From positions 12,341,501 through 12,405,500 of the forward strand of contig NZ_CP069338.1 in the NCBI RefSeq assembly GCF_016859125.1: a DNA stretch of 64,000 nucleotides, in the 5' to 3' direction. The stretch is from Archangium violaceum (lineage in GTDB: Bacteria; Myxococcota; Myxococcia; Myxococcales; Myxococcaceae). The first letter of the stretch is position 1, and each line of letters opens with the position of its first letter. Under the pieces are notes generated by a model. It made no database searches. It saw only the letters and a program-made list of their open reading frames with translations, and was not told the origin of the DNA. Shown piece after piece: positions 33,851 through 42,498 of this stretch. A program made the translations under genes and the position numbers.

Positions 33851-35398
33851 TCAGGCGCCGCGCTCCTTCGTCTTGCGCTGGTCGAGCATGAGCATGGCGC
33901 TCAGTTCGAAGATGGTGTCGATGCGGTCCACCCGGTACAGCTCCTTGGCGATCCAGCACTTCACCTTGGTGTCGGGCCGGGCGAAGGGGCGGTAGTTGTC
34001 CAGCATCCACGAGGAGGCCCGGTCGAGCGACGCGCCGATGCCCGGGTGGTTGAAGCCCTGCCGCTCCAGGTAGGCGAGCATCAACACGGCATACGCCGTC
34101 TCCGTCAGGTTCGGCGCGCCATGGGTGCTCCACCCCCCATCCCGGTGCTGGGACACGAGCACGGCCTCGACCGCCTCGCGCATCTCCTGCTCGTACGGCG
34201 AGCCGATCAGCGCGATGACGGCGTGGCCCGTCGTGTACAGCCACGAGCGGTTCCACTTGTCCACCGTCCACCGGCCGTCCGGCTCGCGGCGCTCCAGCAG
34301 GAACTTCTGGAAGGGTGCCACGTCCTTGCCCATCACCATCAAGGCGTGGATGCAGCGGGCCGTCACCGTCGGTGACGGGTGCAGTTCGCCCGCGTAGGCG
34401 ACGAAGTGGTTGTCGTTCTGGAAGCGGTAGAGGATGGACAGGTCCACCGGGTAGCCGAACTCGTGCAGCAGCATCACGGCCGCCGCCGTGTCATCGCCGT
34501 CCTGCAGGAAGTAGTCGCTCATGGCGATGCCCTTGGACCCCAGGACACCGGCGATCTCCTTGACCACCGGGGCCACCACGCCCTCGATGCGCGGATCCTT
34601 GAGGAGACCGGCGATCTGCAGGGCGTAGAGCGAGAAGAGCTGCTCGTAGCGCTCGAACGGGTAGATGGTCGACGTGACACCCGGAATGCCCATCTCGCAC
34701 GCGCGCTCGGCATTGGCCAGGTACCTCCGCGCGCGGACGACCGTCTCCTCCAGCTCCGGCTTGCTCGAGGCGGCCTTCACCCACGCCGCCGTCCCCGCCG
34801 GGCTGTGGCTGATGCCACCCGAGCCATCGACGAGCACCGCGTTGGGCTCCGTGCCGGTGATCTCCCAGCAGTGGTTCCAGGGCATGCCCGGGATGACGGG
34901 CAGCTTCGCCACCGACTTGCGCTTGCGCTCACCGAACTCCAGCAGATGACCGTAGGGCTTGCGGGGGATGTGCATCTCGCCCGCCGCGTCGAGCTGATCC
35001 AACAGGCCGGGGAGGACGATCTCTCCGCCCACGGGCAGATCGTCCTTGGCCATCCTGGCCGAGGTGGACCACATCGCCGCCTGCCTGCGGACGAAGGCCA
35101 CGCCCTCCCGGATGGCGACCCGGGTCTCGTTGCGGCGGCCGTACTCGCGCAGCGCGAGGACCGCGGCCAGGGTCGGGATGTCCCGGTGGAGCGGCATGGC
35201 GGGGTCACCCCAACCCCCATCCGACTGCTGCTTCGACAACAGCCAATCCACCGCCGGCCAGACCCCCTCCGCCGGAGGGAGGATCCGCAGCATCTGGGCC
35301 GTGTCGTAGACGGACGGGCTCATCAGCCCACCCTTCGAGCCCAAGACGGAGATCAACGAGTGCAGCTCCGCCACCAAGACATCCTGGATTCGTTTCAT
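33851..35398 (-). CDS. Class II diterpene cyclase-like protein (DxDD)
   Basis: A 515-residue prenyltransferase/squalene-cyclase-fold protein. The protonation motif D300GDD303 (in FLQDGDDTAAA) is the DxDD of class II cyclases. QW-like repeats are seen (SKQQSDGGWGDP, VSQHRDGGWSTHG, ERREPDGRWTVDKW). It lacks the DDxxD ionisation motif, so it should cyclise an intact diphosphate such as GGPP to a copalyl-type bicyclic diphosphate and hand it to the class I enzyme encoded just upstream. Length is typical of bacterial copalyl diphosphate synthases. Gap to the class I gene is 74 bases, holding a run of ten G. The ribosome-binding site is weak. Confidence 0.85.
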   Translation of the reverse strand: MKRIQDVLVAELHSLISVLGSKGGLMSPSVYDTAQMLRILPPAEGVWPAVDWLLSKQQSDGGWGDPAMPLHRDIPTLAAVLALREYGRRNETRVAIREGVAFVRRQAAMWSTSARMAKDDLPVGGEIVLPGLLDQLDAAGEMHIPRKPYGHLLEFGERKRKSVAKLPVIPGMPWNHCWEITGTEPNAVLVDGSGGISHSPAGTAAWVKAASSKPELEETVVRARRYLANAERACEMGIPGVTSTIYPFERYEQLFSLYALQIAGLLKDPRIEGVVAPVVKEIAGVLGSKGIAMSDYFLQDGDDTAAAVMLLHEFGYPVDLSILYRFQNDNHFVAYAGELHPSPTVTARCIHALMVMGKDVAPFQKFLLERREPDGRWTVDKWNRSWLYTTGHAVIALIGSPYEQEMREAVEAVLVSQHRDGGWSTHGAPNLTETAYAVLMLAYLERQGFNHPGIGASLDRASSWMLDNYRPFARPDTKVKCWIAKELYRVDRIDTIFELSAMLMLDQRKTKERGA

Positions 35399-35419
35399 TG
35401 TGAGGCAGACACCTTTTTC

Positions 35420-35429
35420 GGGGGGGGGG
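35420..35429. repeat. Ten-G homopolymer upstream of the class II cyclase start
   Basis: Ten consecutive G on the plus strand, 21 bases before the cyclase start codon, in a gap that also repeats CTTCAGG. It could vary by slippage and affect leader length or translation. Confidence 0.6.
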
Positions 35430-35472
35430 ACTTCAGGGGGGAGGTTTCAGGAGGACTTCAGCGGGGGCGCGC

Positions 35473-36471
35473 CTACCCACCGGACTCGGCATGGTGGAAT
35501 TCGCGCTGCATGTAGAACATCCGGCTGAAGTGGCCCGTCGCGACCAGCGTCTTGCCCCAGGGCCGCAGGGGCTCGGGCAGCTGCCCGACGACCTTCTGGA
35601 GCGACTCGAGGTGCTGCCCGGCGCGCTCCACCGCGGACTTCTCGGCCTCCGCCTCGGACATGCCTCCGGCGATCAGCAGACTCAGCCCGTTGGCCTTGCC
35701 CTCGGCGCGCTCGCGCTCGAGGCTGCGCACGTCATTCATCCAGCGGCCCAGCAGCGCCATCTCCACGAGGGCGCGCTCGACGAGCGGCTCCTGGAGGACA
35801 TCTCCCGCGAAGTCCGGCCCGAGCACCACGAGCGCCGCGGCGTGGTACATGGGCGCGCCGCAGGTCCACCGCGACACGTCCAGGTAGTGCTCCAGCGTGG
35901 GCAGCGTGCCGTCCTGCTGCGCGCGGCGCTTGTCCTTCAACTCCGTCGAGTGGGCCTCGCACATCCGCCGGAAGTGCTCCTGCCAGAGCGCCAGGAAGCG
36001 CTTCGCGCCGGGAAGTGCGTGGAGCGAGCGCGCCACGTCCTGCACCGCACCGCCCACGGACTCGGCCTCGCCAACGCCCGTCCACGACTGGGACTCGGGC
36101 GCGCGCGCCGTCTCCGCGTAGCGCGCGAGCACCTTGTGGATGTCATCGTCCGAGAGCGCGCCGATCTCCCCGTCCGCGATGTCGTCCACGGCGAACACCA
36201 GCAGCCCCACCTTGGAGATGAGCAGGTGCTGCTCCAGCGTCGCTCCGGGCTCCGAGGCGACACACCCCATCGTGGCCGCCTTGAGCCGCGAGGCCGCGAT
36301 GGCCGGGAAGCGCTCCCGCCACGCCATCACCCCCGGCATGAGCTCCTTCACCCGCGCCTGCACGCGCTCGAGGAGCTCCTTCGGAATGCCCGGGGTCTTG
36401 GCCTCCGCGTACTGGTTCTGAAGCTCCCGAACGACTCCGAAATGTTTGCCTTCCAAGTTCTGCGTACTCAT
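35473..36471 (-). CDS. Class I terpene synthase
   Basis: A 332-residue all-alpha terpene synthase. The metal-binding D96DIAD sits in LLVFAVDDIADGEIG, and the NSE triad N246DVRSLERE in LGRWMNDVRSLERE. Both are intact. It should ionise an allylic diphosphate; with the adjacent class II cyclase the natural substrate is probably a copalyl-type diphosphate, giving a labdane-related diterpene (inference). Length fits bacterial diterpene synthases. It is transcribed first in the two-gene unit. A duplicated TGCGCAAC element lies upstream. GGAG precedes the ATG at 36471. Confidence 0.85.
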   Translation of the reverse strand: MSTQNLEGKHFGVVRELQNQYAEAKTPGIPKELLERVQARVKELMPGVMAWRERFPAIAASRLKAATMGCVASEPGATLEQHLLISKVGLLVFAVDDIADGEIGALSDDDIHKVLARYAETARAPESQSWTGVGEAESVGGAVQDVARSLHALPGAKRFLALWQEHFRRMCEAHSTELKDKRRAQQDGTLPTLEHYLDVSRWTCGAPMYHAAALVVLGPDFAGDVLQEPLVERALVEMALLGRWMNDVRSLERERAEGKANGLSLLIAGGMSEAEAEKSAVERAGQHLESLQKVVGQLPEPLRPWGKTLVATGHFSRMFYMQREFHHAESGG

Positions 36472-36495
36472 GGGGGCGGTCTCCAGGAGCGTGGC

Positions 36496-36512
36496 TGCGC
36501 AACGTGCGCAAC
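36496..36512. promoter_or_regulatory. Direct repeat TGCGCAAC-g-TGCGCAAC upstream of the terpene synthase
   Basis: Two identical 8-base words in tandem one base apart, 25-41 bases before the terpene synthase start. This is a candidate activator or repressor site for the diterpene unit. No regulator gene is adjacent. Confidence 0.45.
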
Positions 36513-36656
36513 CAGTGTTCCTGGACTTCTACCATGATTCCGCAATTTTCTGTATCTCCCTGACCCACCTCTGGGTAGCAGGTGACTCACCGGGCGGGCG
36601 CACGCATGCACCTCACCCACATGAGACCACCTTCAGGGAGCCGGCCCGGGAGCCGC

Positions 36657-39600
36657 TCAGGTCACCGCGAAGTAGTGCGCCTGCGGGTGGTGGAAGACGA
36701 GCGCGGACACGCTGGCCTCCGGCTCCATCATGCAGCCGTCGGTGAGCTGCACGCCGATGTCCTCGGGGCGAAGGGCCTGGAACAGCAGCGTCTGATCCTC
36801 CAGCCGGGGGCACGCCGGGTAGCCGAACGAGTAGCGCTTGCCCTGGTACTCGGCGCGGAAGCGCTCGAGCATCGTCATGTCGGGCTTGTCCGGGAAGCCC
36901 CACATGCTGCGCAGCTGGGTGTGCAGCATCTCCGCGTAGGCCTCGGCCGTCTCGAGCGCGAGCGCCTGCACCGCATGCATCTTCAGGAACTCGCCCTTCG
37001 CCTTGAACTCCTCGCTCAGCTCGCGGATGCCCTGCCCCGCCGTCACCACGAACATGGCCATGTTGTCGCGCGGCTCGCCGTTCTCCAGCGGCTTCACGAA
37101 GTCGGCCAGGCACAGTCCGCCCGCCTTCTCCTGACGCGGCAGATCGAACACCACGACGGGCCGGCCCGACTCCCCGTCGAAGAGGTGGATGCGGTTGCCC
37201 TCGCTGCCCACCTTGAAGAACTGGAACACGGCCCTGGCCTGCATGCGCCCGCCGCGCAGCTCGCCCTTGATGGACTCCACCTGCTCCTTGAGCGCGAGCG
37301 CCTTGCGGCCCTCCTCCGTCTTCGCCAGCTCCGCCTCGGCGGGAGTGCCCAGCGCGCGAGACGCCGTGCGCAGGCCCAGGTGCCGCCCGTAGAGCATCAC
37401 CGGGTTCACGAAGCGCCAGATGGTGTCCAGCGGCGTGTTCGCCAGCACGTGGCGCGTGTAGTCCGGCGCCGGAGGCACCTGCTCCAGGATGGACACCTCG
37501 GGGCTGCGCGCCGCCGCCACCGGGGCACCAGGCTTGGGCCGATCCTTGTCCTGCTGCGCCAGCTTCGTGCGGCGCTCGGCCAGCTCGCCCTTGAGCTTCT
37601 CGTGCGCGGCCGGGTCGACGAGCTGCTTGGCCAGCTCCAGGCCGCTCATCGCGTCCTGCGCGTACGCCACCGTGCCGCCGTAGGCCGGAGCGATGTTGCG
37701 GTCCACGAAGTTGCGGCTCAGCGCGGCACCACCCACCAGGATGGGCACGTCCACGCCCTGGCGCTTCAGGTCCTCCGCCGTGGCCACCATCTGGTGCGCG
37801 CTCTTCACCAGCAGGCCGCTCAGTCCGACGATGTCCGGGCCGTGCTCGCGCACCGCCATCACGAGCTGCTCGGGCGGCACCTTGATGCCCAGGTTCACCA
37901 CCTGGAAGCCGTTGTTGGCGAGGATGATCTCCACCAGGTTCTTGCCGATGTCGTGCACGTCGCCCTTCACCGTGGCGAGCACGATCTTCCCGCGCGAGGC
38001 CGCCTGGGCCTTGCTCATCCTCGGCTCCAGGTAGCTCACCGCGGCCTTCATCGCCTCGGCGCTCTGGAGCACCTCCGCGACGATGAGCTCGTTGGCGCCG
38101 AAGAGCCGGCCCACCTCGTCCATGCCCTTCATCAGCGGGCCGTTGATGATCTCCAACGGCGCGTACTTCTCCATCGCCAGCTCCAGGTCCGCGTGCAGGC
38201 CGTCGCGGCTGCCCTCGATGATGTAGCGCTGCAGGCGCTCCTCGAGCGGCAGCGTGCTCACGTCCGCCTTCTTCGGCTTGCGCTCTCGGAAGTGCGCGGC
38301 GAAGGGCGTCACCGGATCCGTACCCCGGTTGTAGAGCAGGTCCTCGGACAGCTGGCGCTCCTCCTGCGGCAGCGACGGGTAGCGCTCGAGCTTCTCCGAG
38401 TTGACGAGCGCCATGTCCAGGCCCGCCTGGACGCAGTGGTAGAGGAACACCGAGTTGAGCACCTCGCGGCCCGCGGTGGGCAGGCCGAAGGACACGTTGG
38501 AGATGCCCAGCACCGTCCTGCACTGGGGGAAGCGCTGCTTGATGAGGCGCACGCCCTCGATGGTCTCCACCGCGCTGCCCGTGTACTGCGCATCACCCGA
38601 GGCGCACGGGAACACGAGCGGATCGAAGTACAGGTCCTCCGCCTTCATCCCGTACTTGCCGGTGAGCAGCTCGAAGGAGCGCTCGGCCACCTCCAGCTTG
38701 CGCTGACGGGTGACGGCCATGCCCTTCTCGTCGATGCAGCCCACCACCAGCGCCGCGCCGTACTGGCGCGCCAGCGGCACCACCTTCTCGAAGCGCTCCT
38801 CGCCATCCTCCAGGTTCACCGAGTTGATGATGGCCTTGCCCTGCGAGTACGTGAGCGCCATCGCGATGACGCGCTCGTCCGTGGAGTCGATCATCAAGGG
38901 CACGCGCACCTTCTTGACGACCACCTCCAGGAAGTTGCGCATGTCCTCGAGCTCGTCCCGGTCCGGGTTGGCCAGGCAGACGTCGATGACCTGCGCCCCG
39001 CGCTTCACCTGGGCCCGGGCGATCTCCGACGCGTCCTCGAGCTGGCCCGCGACGATGAGCTCCTTGAACTTCTTGCTGCCGATGACGTTGGTGCGCTCGC
39101 CGACGATGACCGGGCGCTCCTCGTCGCGCACCTCCAGGAAGTCCACTCCGGAGAGCGTGGAGCGCGGCGGCGGCACGTCGCGGCGGGGCTCGAGGCCCTT
39201 CACCGCGTCGGCGATGGCGCGCACGTGGCCCGTGTGCGTGCCACAACAGCCCCCCACCACGTTGAGCCAGCCCTGCTCACAGAAGCGGCGCAGCGAGCGC
39301 GCCAGCATCTCGGGCGTCTCCAGGTAGTGCCCGTTCTCGTCGGGCAGGCCCGCGTTGGGCACGCACGACACCGCGAAGGGGCTCATGGAGGCCAGGGAGC
39401 GGATGTGGTCCGTCATGAACTCGGGGCCCGTGGCGCAGTTGAGGCCCAGGTACAGCAGCTCCACGTGCTCCAGCGACACCGCCAGCGCCTCCACGGACTG
39501 GCCCGCCAGCATGGTGCCCATGGGCTCGATGGTGCCGGATACCGCCACCGGCAGCTTCCACCCCAGCTTGACGAAGGCCCGCTCGCACCCGAGCAGCGCC

Positions 39601-40169
39601 GCCTTCACGTTGCGCGTGTCCTGGCACGTCTCGAGCAACAGGTAGTCCGAGCCGCCCAGCGCCAGCGCCTCCGCCTGCACGGCGAAGTTGTGCACCAGCT
39701 CCTCGAAGGTGATGCCACCCGTCACGCTGATGGCCTTCGTGGTGGGGCCGATGGAGCCCGCCACCCAGCGCATCCGCCCATCCCGGGCCTCGGCCTCCAG
39801 CGCCGCCTCGAGCGCCAGCTTCGACGCCGCGACGTTGATCTCCACCGCCTTGTGCGACAGGCCGAACTCGCCCAGCACCAGCGGCGTGCCGCCGAAGCTG
39901 TCCGTCTCCGTCACGTCCGCGCCCGAGGCGAGGTACGTCTCGTGGATGCTCTTGATGACGTCCGGCCGCGTGAGGACGAGGTGCTCGTTGCAGCCCTCGT
40001 ACTCGGCCCCGCCGAAGTCCGCCGCCTTGAGGTTCTTCTGCTGCAGCAGCGTGCCCATGGCCCCGTCCAGCACCAGCACGCGCTCGCGCATCGCGGCCCG
40101 CAGGGCCTCCACGCGGCGGCCATGCTCACCCGGAGGAAGAGGAAGAGGGGTGGGAAGGTGGCTGCTCAT
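36657..40169 (-). CDS. metH: Cobalamin-dependent methionine synthase
   Basis: Full-length MetH, 1170 residues, transferring a methyl group from methyltetrahydrofolate to homocysteine. Domain order: homocysteine-binding (about 1-330; zinc Cys in LGLNCATG and GGCCGTHTGH), pterin-binding (about 345-620; VIVGERTNVIGSKKF), and B12-binding. The B12 region has a helical cap, then ATVKGDVHDIGKNL with the cobalt-ligating His near 739. The SAM-dependent reactivation domain is at about 910-1170 (KRYSFGYPACP). It starts at the ATG at 40167-40169, which overlaps the stop of the ArsR-methyltransferase gene (ATGA), so regulator and enzyme are translated together. No cobalamin riboswitch was recognised upstream. 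Confidence 0.97.
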   Translation of the reverse strand: MSSHLPTPLPLPPGEHGRRVEALRAAMRERVLVLDGAMGTLLQQKNLKAADFGGAEYEGCNEHLVLTRPDVIKSIHETYLASGADVTETDSFGGTPLVLGEFGLSHKAVEINVAASKLALEAALEAEARDGRMRWVAGSIGPTTKAISVTGGITFEELVHNFAVQAEALALGGSDYLLLETCQDTRNVKAALLGCERAFVKLGWKLPVAVSGTIEPMGTMLAGQSVEALAVSLEHVELLYLGLNCATGPEFMTDHIRSLASMSPFAVSCVPNAGLPDENGHYLETPEMLARSLRRFCEQGWLNVVGGCCGTHTGHVRAIADAVKGLEPRRDVPPPRSTLSGVDFLEVRDEERPVIVGERTNVIGSKKFKELIVAGQLEDASEIARAQVKRGAQVIDVCLANPDRDELEDMRNFLEVVVKKVRVPLMIDSTDERVIAMALTYSQGKAIINSVNLEDGEERFEKVVPLARQYGAALVVGCIDEKGMAVTRQRKLEVAERSFELLTGKYGMKAEDLYFDPLVFPCASGDAQYTGSAVETIEGVRLIKQRFPQCRTVLGISNVSFGLPTAGREVLNSVFLYHCVQAGLDMALVNSEKLERYPSLPQEERQLSEDLLYNRGTDPVTPFAAHFRERKPKKADVSTLPLEERLQRYIIEGSRDGLHADLELAMEKYAPLEIINGPLMKGMDEVGRLFGANELIVAEVLQSAEAMKAAVSYLEPRMSKAQAASRGKIVLATVKGDVHDIGKNLVEIILANNGFQVVNLGIKVPPEQLVMAVREHGPDIVGLSGLLVKSAHQMVATAEDLKRQGVDVPILVGGAALSRNFVDRNIAPAYGGTVAYAQDAMSGLELAKQLVDPAAHEKLKGELAERRTKLAQQDKDRPKPGAPVAAARSPEVSILEQVPPAPDYTRHVLANTPLDTIWRFVNPVMLYGRHLGLRTASRALGTPAEAELAKTEEGRKALALKEQVESIKGELRGGRMQARAVFQFFKVGSEGNRIHLFDGESGRPVVVFDLPRQEKAGGLCLADFVKPLENGEPRDNMAMFVVTAGQGIRELSEEFKAKGEFLKMHAVQALALETAEAYAEMLHTQLRSMWGFPDKPDMTMLERFRAEYQGKRYSFGYPACPRLEDQTLLFQALRPEDIGVQLTDGCMMEPEASVSALVFHHPQAHYFAVT

Positions 40170-41059
40170 TTCTTGACTCCAGTGATGAGGAAGACGCGGA
40201 AGGGACTCGCCCCCTCGCGTGCATGCGTTTCGCGCGTGAGGGCGCCAAAGCCCACCTCGCGCAGGGAGGTCTCGAGCGTCTCCGGCGCGAAACCGAGGTG
40301 CCGGTGGCCCAACCGCTCCAGCACCCACCGCTCGTCGTGCGGCATCAACTCCAACAACACCAGCTTGCCCCCGGGCTTGAGGATGCGGGCGGCCTCGGCC
40401 AACACCGCCGGGGGGGACTCCACGTGATGGAGGCTCTGGGAGATGACCACCAGGTCGCGCTCGCCCGAGGGCAGCGACAACCGGTGCAGATCCTCTCGAA
40501 GGAAGGTGATGTTCGAGCGGCCCTCGCGAGCGGCGCGCTCCCGGGCCTGCGCCAGCGCGGCGGCGCTCTGGTCGATGGCCCACACCCGCGACGCCCATCG
40601 CGCGATGGCCACCGACAGCACGCCCGTGCCACACCCGAAGTCCGCCACGTCCAGCGCCGGCAGCAGCGAGGCCAGGGCTCCCGCCCACAGGAACCAGGAC
40701 TGCCCCGGCTCCAGCAACCGCTCGTTGAGGGCCTGCCGATCCTCGCGCTGCCGCAGCAGGTCCTCGAGCCTCGCCGAGTCTCCCTCCTCGTCCGCGGCCT
40801 CGCGTGCCAGACGGATGAGGGGCCACCGGGAGTCCGTCGGCTCCAGCGCCAACGAGTAGTAGGTGAAGCCCGCCTGCCGCTCCTCGCGGATGAGCCCCAG
40901 CCCCTTGAGCTTCCCCAGGTGGTGCGACACCGAGGACTGCGCCACCCCCACCAGGGACACCAGCTCCGACACGTTCAGCGGCGCCCGCGCCACCAGGCGA
41001 AGGATGCGCAGCCGCGTCGGGTCACCCAGGGCCCGGAAGGATTGGGAGAGTTCCTCCAT
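40166..41059 (-). CDS. ArsR-family regulator fused to a SAM-dependent methyltransferase domain (SahR-like)
   Basis: A 297-residue two-domain protein. Residues about 1-95 form an ArsR winged helix (FRALGDPTRLRILRLV, VGVAQSSVSHHLGKLKGLGL). Residues about 130-297 form a Rossmann methyltransferase with motif I ADFGCGTGVLSVA and ISQSLHHVESP. This architecture is known from SahR-type regulators of the methyl cycle, which sense S-adenosylhomocysteine. Coupling by ATGA to metH fits that role closely, though the ligand is inferred. ArsR metal-binding Cys pairs are absent. The ATG at 41059 lies inside an inverted repeat that may be its own operator. Confidence 0.88.
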   Translation of the reverse strand: MEELSQSFRALGDPTRLRILRLVARAPLNVSELVSLVGVAQSSVSHHLGKLKGLGLIREERQAGFTYYSLALEPTDSRWPLIRLAREAADEEGDSARLEDLLRQREDRQALNERLLEPGQSWFLWAGALASLLPALDVADFGCGTGVLSVAIARWASRVWAIDQSAAALAQARERAAREGRSNITFLREDLHRLSLPSGERDLVVISQSLHHVESPPAVLAEAARILKPGGKLVLLELMPHDERWVLERLGHRHLGFAPETLETSLREVGFGALTRETHAREGASPFRVFLITGVKK

Positions 41060-41084
41060 ATCGTCGAATCTACATATGTCGATA
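41059..41084. promoter_or_regulatory. Candidate autoregulatory operator of the ArsR-methyltransferase/metH operon
   Basis: TATCG (41059-41063) and CGATA (41080-41084) form an inverted repeat around ACATATGT (41072-41079), itself a perfect 8-bp palindrome. The block is AT-rich against its surroundings and covers the start codon and leader, as expected for ArsR autorepression. Confidence 0.55.
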
Positions 41085-41165
41085 CGCCGTGAAAGACCAG
41101 AGGGAGCACGCCCAGAATCGACGCGGCGCGTTGCCATGTGTGGAAGGGTCATCTAGAGACGGGAC

Positions 41166-42041
41166 ATGCCCGCTCCCTCCCTGCGCCAACTTCTCGAAGG
41201 CAAACGTTTCGGACTCGTCCTCTCCGCCGGGTACTTCGGCTTCTACGGACACGCCGGCTTCCTCAAGGGGCTGGCGGCCACGGGCCTGAAGCCCACCGCG
41301 TATGCCGGGACGAGCGCCGGGGGCCTGGTCGCCGCGTACGCCGCCGCGGGAGCGAGCGTGCCCTTCATCGAGGAGCTGGTCCTCAAGCAGACGCGGCAGG
41401 CCTTCTGGGATCCGGACCCCATCGGGGCGGTGATGAACGGGTTCCCCGGTGATGGCCATGGGGCCACGGGCCTGCTCAAGGGCGAGCGCTTCCGCAAGCT
41501 GCTGGAGCGGACGCTGCCGGTGCAGAGCTTCGAGGAGCTGCCGTACCCGCTGCTGCTCGCGAGCGCCAACCTCTCGCAGGGGACGCACGAGATCTTCACC
41601 TCGGGCGAGCTGGCGCCCCGGGTGCACGCCACGTGCGCCTACCCGGGCCTGTTCCGAGCGGTGCGCCTGGGCCGCGACCTGTACTGGGACGGCGGACTGG
41701 TGGACAAGGCGCCCGCGCTTTTCATGAGGGAGAGCGCCTTCGGCAAGGACCTCGACGCCATCCTCGTGCACTACCTGCCGAGCCGTACGCGCAAGATGCT
41801 CGGCGGCCCCATGGCGTATGCCCAGGGCATCGCCGCGGGCTCGGCGGCGCTGCGGCACGATCACTTCCGGCTGCAGCTCTCACTGCTCAGGGAGCGCGGC
41901 TTCCCCGTCTACGTGGTGGTGTCCAACCTGCCGCCGGTGTCCCCGACGCAGATGGAGCGCGGCTTCGATGCGCTGCACCAGGCGAAGCTCAGCGCCGAGC
42001 GCGCCATGGCCCGGCCTCCCGTCCCCTTCGAGGAGGCCTGA
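41166..42041 (+). CDS. Patatin-like phospholipase
   Basis: A 291-residue patatin-fold acyl hydrolase. The catalytic Ser is in GTSAGGLVAAY and the Asp of the dyad in WDGGLVDKAP. The usual Gly-rich oxyanion motif GGGxRG is replaced by SAGYFGFYGHAG, so substrate range or activity may differ. There is no signal peptide. It is divergent from the methyl-cycle operon and convergent with the CoA-binding gene. Confidence 0.87.
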   Translation: MPAPSLRQLLEGKRFGLVLSAGYFGFYGHAGFLKGLAATGLKPTAYAGTSAGGLVAAYAAAGASVPFIEELVLKQTRQAFWDPDPIGAVMNGFPGDGHGATGLLKGERFRKLLERTLPVQSFEELPYPLLLASANLSQGTHEIFTSGELAPRVHATCAYPGLFRAVRLGRDLYWDGGLVDKAPALFMRESAFGKDLDAILVHYLPSRTRKMLGGPMAYAQGIAAGSAALRHDHFRLQLSLLRERGFPVYVVVSNLPPVSPTQMERGFDALHQAKLSAERAMARPPVPFEEA

Positions 42042-42057
42042 TTCAAATGAGGGGCGT

Positions 42058-42498
42058 TCAGCGTCCGTAGCGCCGGTGGTCCACCATCAGGCAGCGGTCC
42101 TGCACCACCTTGATGCCCGCCTCGGCCAGCCGCCGGGCCGCCGCGTCGTTGCGGATGCCCGACTGGAACCACACCGCCTTCGGCTTCTTGGCGAGGATGT
42201 CGTCCACGTGCTGGTCGATGTCCCGTGGCCGCCGGAACACGTCCACCAGATCGATCTCCCCCGGGATGTCCACCAGCCGCCGGAACACCGGCCTGCCGAG
42301 GATGTGCGTCACGTCCGGGTAGTAGACGGGCACCGGTACCACGTCCACGCCCGCGTCGGCCAGGTACCGCGGCACGTAGAAGGCCGGCTGGCCGTCCTGC
42401 TGCTCCGTCTTGATGCCCAGCACCGCCACGCGCCTGCTGCCCTGCACCACCGCGCGGATGCCCGCCTCGTCGCTGATGAGGTTCTGCTCGTAGCTCAT
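42058..42498 (-). CDS. CoA-binding domain protein (YccU-like)
   Basis: A 146-residue Rossmann protein with RVAVLGIKTEQQDGQPAFYVPRYLADAGVDVVPV, VDVFRRPRDIDQHVDDILAKKPKAVWFQSGI, and VVQDRCLMVDHRR. This is the small stand-alone CoA-binding family typified by YccU. The ligand is presumed and the function unknown. Its ATG overlaps the stop of the upstream lipoprotein gene (ATGA at 42495-42498), and GAGGAGGAG lies upstream. Confidence 0.88.
   Translation of the reverse strand: MSYEQNLISDEAGIRAVVQGSRRVAVLGIKTEQQDGQPAFYVPRYLADAGVDVVPVPVYYPDVTHILGRPVFRRLVDIPGEIDLVDVFRRPRDIDQHVDDILAKKPKAVWFQSGIRNDAAARRLAEAGIKVVQDRCLMVDHRRYGR

Noticed and set aside
36582-40427. 1281-codon plus-strand frame opposite metH
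   Set aside because: Antisense artefact; metH on the minus strand has all four domains.
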